A stretch of DNA of 16,102 nucleotides from CAYVKM01 sp964452045 (GTDB lineage: Bacteria; Calditrichota; Calditrichia; RBG-13-44-9), in the NCBI GenBank assembly GCA_964452045.1, contig CAYVKM010000084.1, forward strand, positions 1-16,102, given 5' to 3'. A program made the position numbers and the translations under genes. Of the stretch, positions 13,509 through 16,102 are shown piece by piece. Under the pieces are notes generated by a model. The model worked only from the letters and a program-made list of their open reading frames with translations, was not told the origin of the DNA and ran no database searches. Within the stretch, counting starts at the first letter, position 1; every line of letters starts with the position of its first letter.

Positions 13509-14192
13509 ATGAAGATTGGAATATTAGGAACGGGAATGGTTGCCCAGGCCCTGGCGGCAAAATTATCGGCCATCGGTCATCAGATTATGATAGGTACCCG
13601 GGATGTGGATAAGACAATGGAACGCAGCGAGACAGATGCTTATGGAAATCCGCCCTTTAGTGAATGGCGTGAAAATCATTCCAAAGTAAAATTGGAAAAT
13701 TTTTCCGATGCTGCCGCCTTCGGCGAGGTGGTGATTAATGCTACATCTGGTGGCGCCTCGTTAATGGCCTTGCAAATGGCCGGACATGATCATCTGAAGG
13801 GAAAAATTTTGATCGATGTGGCCAATCCCCTCGATTTTTCGGAAGGAATGCCTCCCACCCTGCTGGTCTGTAATTCCGATTCCCTGGCGGAACAGATTCA
13901 ACGAACTCTACCCGATACAAAGGTGGTAAAAACCCTGAATACCCTAAATGCTCATCTGATGGTGGATCCGAATAAAGTCGGGAAAGGGGATCACCATATT
14001 TTTGTCAGCGGAAATGATCAGGCTGCCAAGGATAAAGTGGTCGGTTATCTGAAGGATTGGTTTGGCTGGAAACATATCATCGACTTGGGGGATATTTCCA
14101 CCGCCCGGGGAACGGAAATGTTAATGCCCATCTGGGTTCGTCTGATGGGAAAACTTGGCACCCCGATGTTTAATTTTAAGATTGTGCAGTAA
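13509..14192 (+). CDS. NADPH-dependent F420 reductase-like NAD(P)-binding protein
   Basis: The protein starts with a Rossmann dinucleotide motif: MKIGILGTGMVAQALAAKL (GxGxxA at residues 7-12), followed by MIGTRD at 28-32. The GTR/GSR after strand 2 binds the 2'-phosphate of NADPH in this family. Later VINATSGGASLMAL, ILIDVANPLDF and VVKTLNTLNAHLM match the family of NADPH:F420 oxidoreductases and their many relatives. The family name does not prove that coenzyme F420 is used; several bacterial homologues reduce other acceptors or have unknown roles. AAGGAG lies upstream at good spacing. The 227-residue length is usual. It stands alone between the divergent rsgA unit and a repeat-bearing convergent spacer. 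Confidence 0.88.
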   Translation: MKIGILGTGMVAQALAAKLSAIGHQIMIGTRDVDKTMERSETDAYGNPPFSEWRENHSKVKLENFSDAAAFGEVVINATSGGASLMALQMAGHDHLKGKILIDVANPLDFSEGMPPTLLVCNSDSLAEQIQRTLPDTKVVKTLNTLNAHLMVDPNKVGKGDHHIFVSGNDQAAKDKVVGYLKDWFGWKHIIDLGDISTARGTEMLMPIWVRLMGKLGTPMFNFKIVQ

Positions 14193-14232
14193 GGATAGGA
14201 CAAACCAAGCAGGCCTCGGGTATGACACCATT

Positions 14233-14330
14233 TTGTCATCCCCGCATGTTTAAAGCGACCTGCCTGCTGCAGGCAGGGGATCCATTCTTTCTGCCGCATT
14301 GAGTACTCGATCCCGCTTCTCGTCCCGAAA
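14233..14330 (+). repeat. degenerate dispersed intergenic repeat, copy 1
   Basis: TTGTCATCCCC at 14233-14243 and GGGGATC at 14276-14282 bracket a perfect 8-bp hairpin (14259-14266 with 14270-14277). This arrangement resembles the common bacterial TGTCATCCCCGC...GCGGGGATCC intergenic repeat. AAAGCG (14252-14257) and TTCTCGTCCC (14317-14326) recur in the copy around 15881-16002. Confidence 0.5.
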
Positions 14331-14381
14331 AGACAATCTATCTGAGTCTTATTTCTGAGACAAAAAATTTGTAAACTTCTT

Positions 14382-15638
14382 CTATGTACTCACCGGAGTC
14401 TGCATTGTTAGCCTGGCCTTGAGGTGAAAATAAATCCCGTAATAAATCGCTGCACCGAAAATAGCATAGTTTATGGTGTTAATGATAAAATTTTGAAAAC
14501 TCCAATAACGAGTATGGCCCAGTGTAATGAGGCTAATGATACCCCAGATAATCGAAAATACCACATGACCACCGATGCTCCCGGCAATGACACTCCAGAC
14601 TTTTGTCCCCCAATACCGAATAGCCAGCACAATTCCGGCCATAAATAAAGCACTCATTATAAATCCGCTAATAAGGTTCGCAGGATTAACCAGATACCCA
14701 ACACCTATTTCTTCAAAATAATCAAGAGTAGTAAATTGTAACGCCCTTCGTCCCACTGAAATAACCATGCCGGCAAGTCCCCACATTACCACCAGCAGCC
14801 ACTTAATTTCAATACGGTGACTGATCAGTAAAAAAAGAGTGCAGTAGATAACATCGAGAGCGATGATGGCGAACAGGAAGATAAAACTCTGGGTGTAATA
14901 GTAGAATGCCGAGAACTGCAGGGGGAGGATAATCCAGGTAACTTTGGCCAGGATCAGGGCCAGGAAAAGTCCAATTCCGACCGGATAATTTATGCCATAT
15001 TTTTTTAGATTAAACAGGGCGGAATAATCATTGGTCGAGGCCAGGTCGGTAATGCCGGTTTCGGGTTCGCTAACCGGGCCTTCGGTTGCTTTGATATCGG
15101 TGAGATGGGCTTGGCAGAAGCCAGCTGCCTGGTACAACAGCATGGGGTAGAGAATAAATCCGCTGATGGTACCGGTAATGTAACCAATAATGGGAATAAC
15201 ACCCAGCAGGGTGAGAATAGCAATGCCAATTCCCAGGCCTTCCGGCAGTCTTTGGGAAATGCCACCTTTTTCGGCCAGGGCATTAATATCTTTGGGAAGT
15301 TTACCGATGGCGATGAATACCCAGTAAAAATTGAACAATGGGATAAACATAAATCCCACGGCCTGACCTGCTGTCTGAACCGAAGGGGTGAGACCAGCCG
15401 AGCGGGATATTCGGATCACAAATTCCCACAGGTGGTAAAGGATGATCATGGCAAAAACCATAGCCACCATTAGCAGGATAAAACCCAGGGCTAAAAATAG
15501 AAAGCCAACACCCCCCTCATTGTCATAGACACTCATTAAACCGATGAGCATCAGGAAAAGACCTATATACAGCGAAATGAGGTACATCCTGAAATTAACA
15601 AAACTGGTAGTGTTTGGAGATTGAGATTCTTCTGGCAT
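14382..15638 (-). CDS. polytopic membrane protein of unknown function
   Basis: About ten hydrophobic segments (for example 15-37, 44-70, 92-112, 134-158, 216-238, 250-274, 320-341, 350-373 and 383-405) mark this 418-residue protein as an integral membrane protein. The first half contains ISRSAGLTPSVQTAGQAVGF and MFIPLFNFYWVFIAIGKLPK. This arrangement occurs in several uncharacterised bacterial membrane proteins (DUF4328-like), which I give only as a resemblance. A hydrophilic stretch at about 180-210 separates the two halves. I see no catalytic motif or transporter signature and assign no function. A strong GGAGGA lies seven bases before the ATG. The gene is convergent with the F420-reductase-like gene and is flanked by copies of the same degenerate repeat. 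Confidence 0.85.
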   Translation of the reverse strand: MPEESQSPNTTSFVNFRMYLISLYIGLFLMLIGLMSVYDNEGGVGFLFLALGFILLMVAMVFAMIILYHLWEFVIRISRSAGLTPSVQTAGQAVGFMFIPLFNFYWVFIAIGKLPKDINALAEKGGISQRLPEGLGIGIAILTLLGVIPIIGYITGTISGFILYPMLLYQAAGFCQAHLTDIKATEGPVSEPETGITDLASTNDYSALFNLKKYGINYPVGIGLFLALILAKVTWIILPLQFSAFYYYTQSFIFLFAIIALDVIYCTLFLLISHRIEIKWLLVVMWGLAGMVISVGRRALQFTTLDYFEEIGVGYLVNPANLISGFIMSALFMAGIVLAIRYWGTKVWSVIAGSIGGHVVFSIIWGIISLITLGHTRYWSFQNFIINTINYAIFGAAIYYGIYFHLKARLTMQTPVST

Positions 15639-15880
15639 GACCGTATCCTCCGTTTGTTAAGATTTATCGATCTGAATAAATAGAGTAACTGGTACTAAAA
15701 GCCTGAATTGAAAAAAATTGACTAATAAATGAATCAAAGAAATGACGCTATAAAATAAGTGTTTTTAGCTGGAATTTAAAATAGTTTGTTTGTTTAAATT
15801 AATTCCAATTTCTATACCGCGGACTTTTCAATCGCATCCCTCGATTCTGGATGCCTGATCTGCTTTTGCTTCTTACCGGA

Positions 15881-15943
15881 TTCTCGTCCCTGGGTAAGTA
15901 TTTTCACGCGGAGATTGCTTCGCCATCCCTATCTCGCAAAGAC
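15881..15943 (-). repeat. degenerate GCGAAGCAATCTC-type intergenic repeat
   Basis: On the reverse strand 15912-15941 reads TTTGCGAGA, a variable middle, then GGCGAAGCAATCTC. This resembles the widespread intergenic repeat ending in GAAGCAATCTC. The adjoining TTCTCGTCCC (15881-15890, forward strand) is identical to 14317-14326. Confidence 0.45.
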
Positions 15944-15954
15944 AAACACCAAAC

Positions 15955-16002
15955 TTGTCACCCCCAGTTTACCCCTTTGGGGCGTGTCTTAAAGCGGGGA
16001 TC
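15955..16002 (+). repeat. degenerate dispersed intergenic repeat, copy 2
   Basis: TTGTCACCCCC (15955-15965) and AAAGCGGGGATC (15991-16002) frame an inner CCCC-TTT-GGGG hairpin (15972-15982). The outer CCCC and GGGG can also pair. It has the same orientation and outline as the copy at 14233-14330. Confidence 0.5.
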
Positions 16003-16102
16003 TACTGTTTATTTCTGTCGAGATTGTTAAATTGAAAAGATTGTAAATAAAACTTTATTAATCCTGTCCAGTCACCGAATTCAAACTCAACTCTAATTCA
16101 AT

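Larger units (their letters stand above)
15639..16102. other. gene-free spacer at the right edge
   Basis: No frame here looks coding. The left part (15660-15800) is AT-rich and presumably contains the promoter of the membrane-protein gene, though I find no well-spaced hexamer pair. The right part holds the repeat material listed separately. Confidence 0.6.

Noticed and set aside
13509..14192. Evidence for coenzyme F420 metabolism
   Set aside because: Only family resemblance to NADPH:F420 reductase; no F420 biosynthesis gene is in the window.
15105..15473. 122-codon forward frame
   Set aside because: Antisense inside the membrane-protein gene; polar composition is the mirror of membrane segments.
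1..16102. CRISPR array, tRNA, rRNA, transposase, integrase, toxin-antitoxin or defence island
   Set aside because: None of the characteristic repeats, folds or protein motifs was found.

Overview
The window looks like an ordinary chromosomal stretch of a Gram-negative bacterium from the Bacteroidota/Calditrichota/Marinimicrobia (FCB) neighbourhood. This placement is an inference, not a proven taxonomy. It rests on three exported proteins with A-x-Q/G-Q-type signal cleavage sites (ending AAQ, FAQ, LGQ), a lipoprotein with lipobox L-I-S-C, an outer-membrane-type protein ending in Phe, abundant CCGG in moderately AT-rich DNA, clear GGAG-type ribosome binding sites, and degenerate genome-wide intergenic repeats. 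I see no mobile element, CRISPR array, tRNA or rRNA, and no convincing new defence system.

Layout. 1-958 (+): 3' end of a TPR-like/transglutaminase-like gene that continues off the left edge. 1093-3263 (-): an exported SRPBCC protein followed by glpD (FAD glycerol-3-phosphate dehydrogenase), probably one transcript from a promoter near 3298-3326. 3264-3892: a long gene-free divergent region with promoters at both ends and an odd leader carrying a perfect anti-Shine-Dalgarno complement. 3893-4870 (+): two small exported proteins (NTF2-like; putative ferredoxin-like fold) ending in a hairpin terminator shared with the convergent unit. 4934-6502 (-): outer-membrane-barrel-like protein plus lipoprotein. 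6687-8806 (-): SAM methyltransferase then a KY-type transglutaminase-like protein. 9010-9997 (-): cytosolic SRPBCC/AHSA1-like protein and an ICMT-like membrane methyltransferase. 10176-11051 (-): a complete fluoride-response unit (promoter, fluoride riboswitch, crcB/fluC, DUF190). 11111-13275 (-): rsgA, a DUF6483-like gene and an NTF2-like gene, tightly packed. 13509-14192 (+): NADPH-dependent F420-reductase-like protein. 14382-15638 (-): polytopic membrane protein flanked by degenerate dispersed repeats. 15639-16102: gene-free, repeat-bearing.

The best functional unit is the fluoride operon. The reverse-strand leader of crcB has every element of the fluoride aptamer. The 3' pseudoknot strand overlaps a segment that can instead pair with the crcB ribosome binding site, so a fluoride-ON translational switch can be read directly from the sequence. 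The other genes are small housekeeping, envelope or stress-type modules in short operons with little evidence that they work together.
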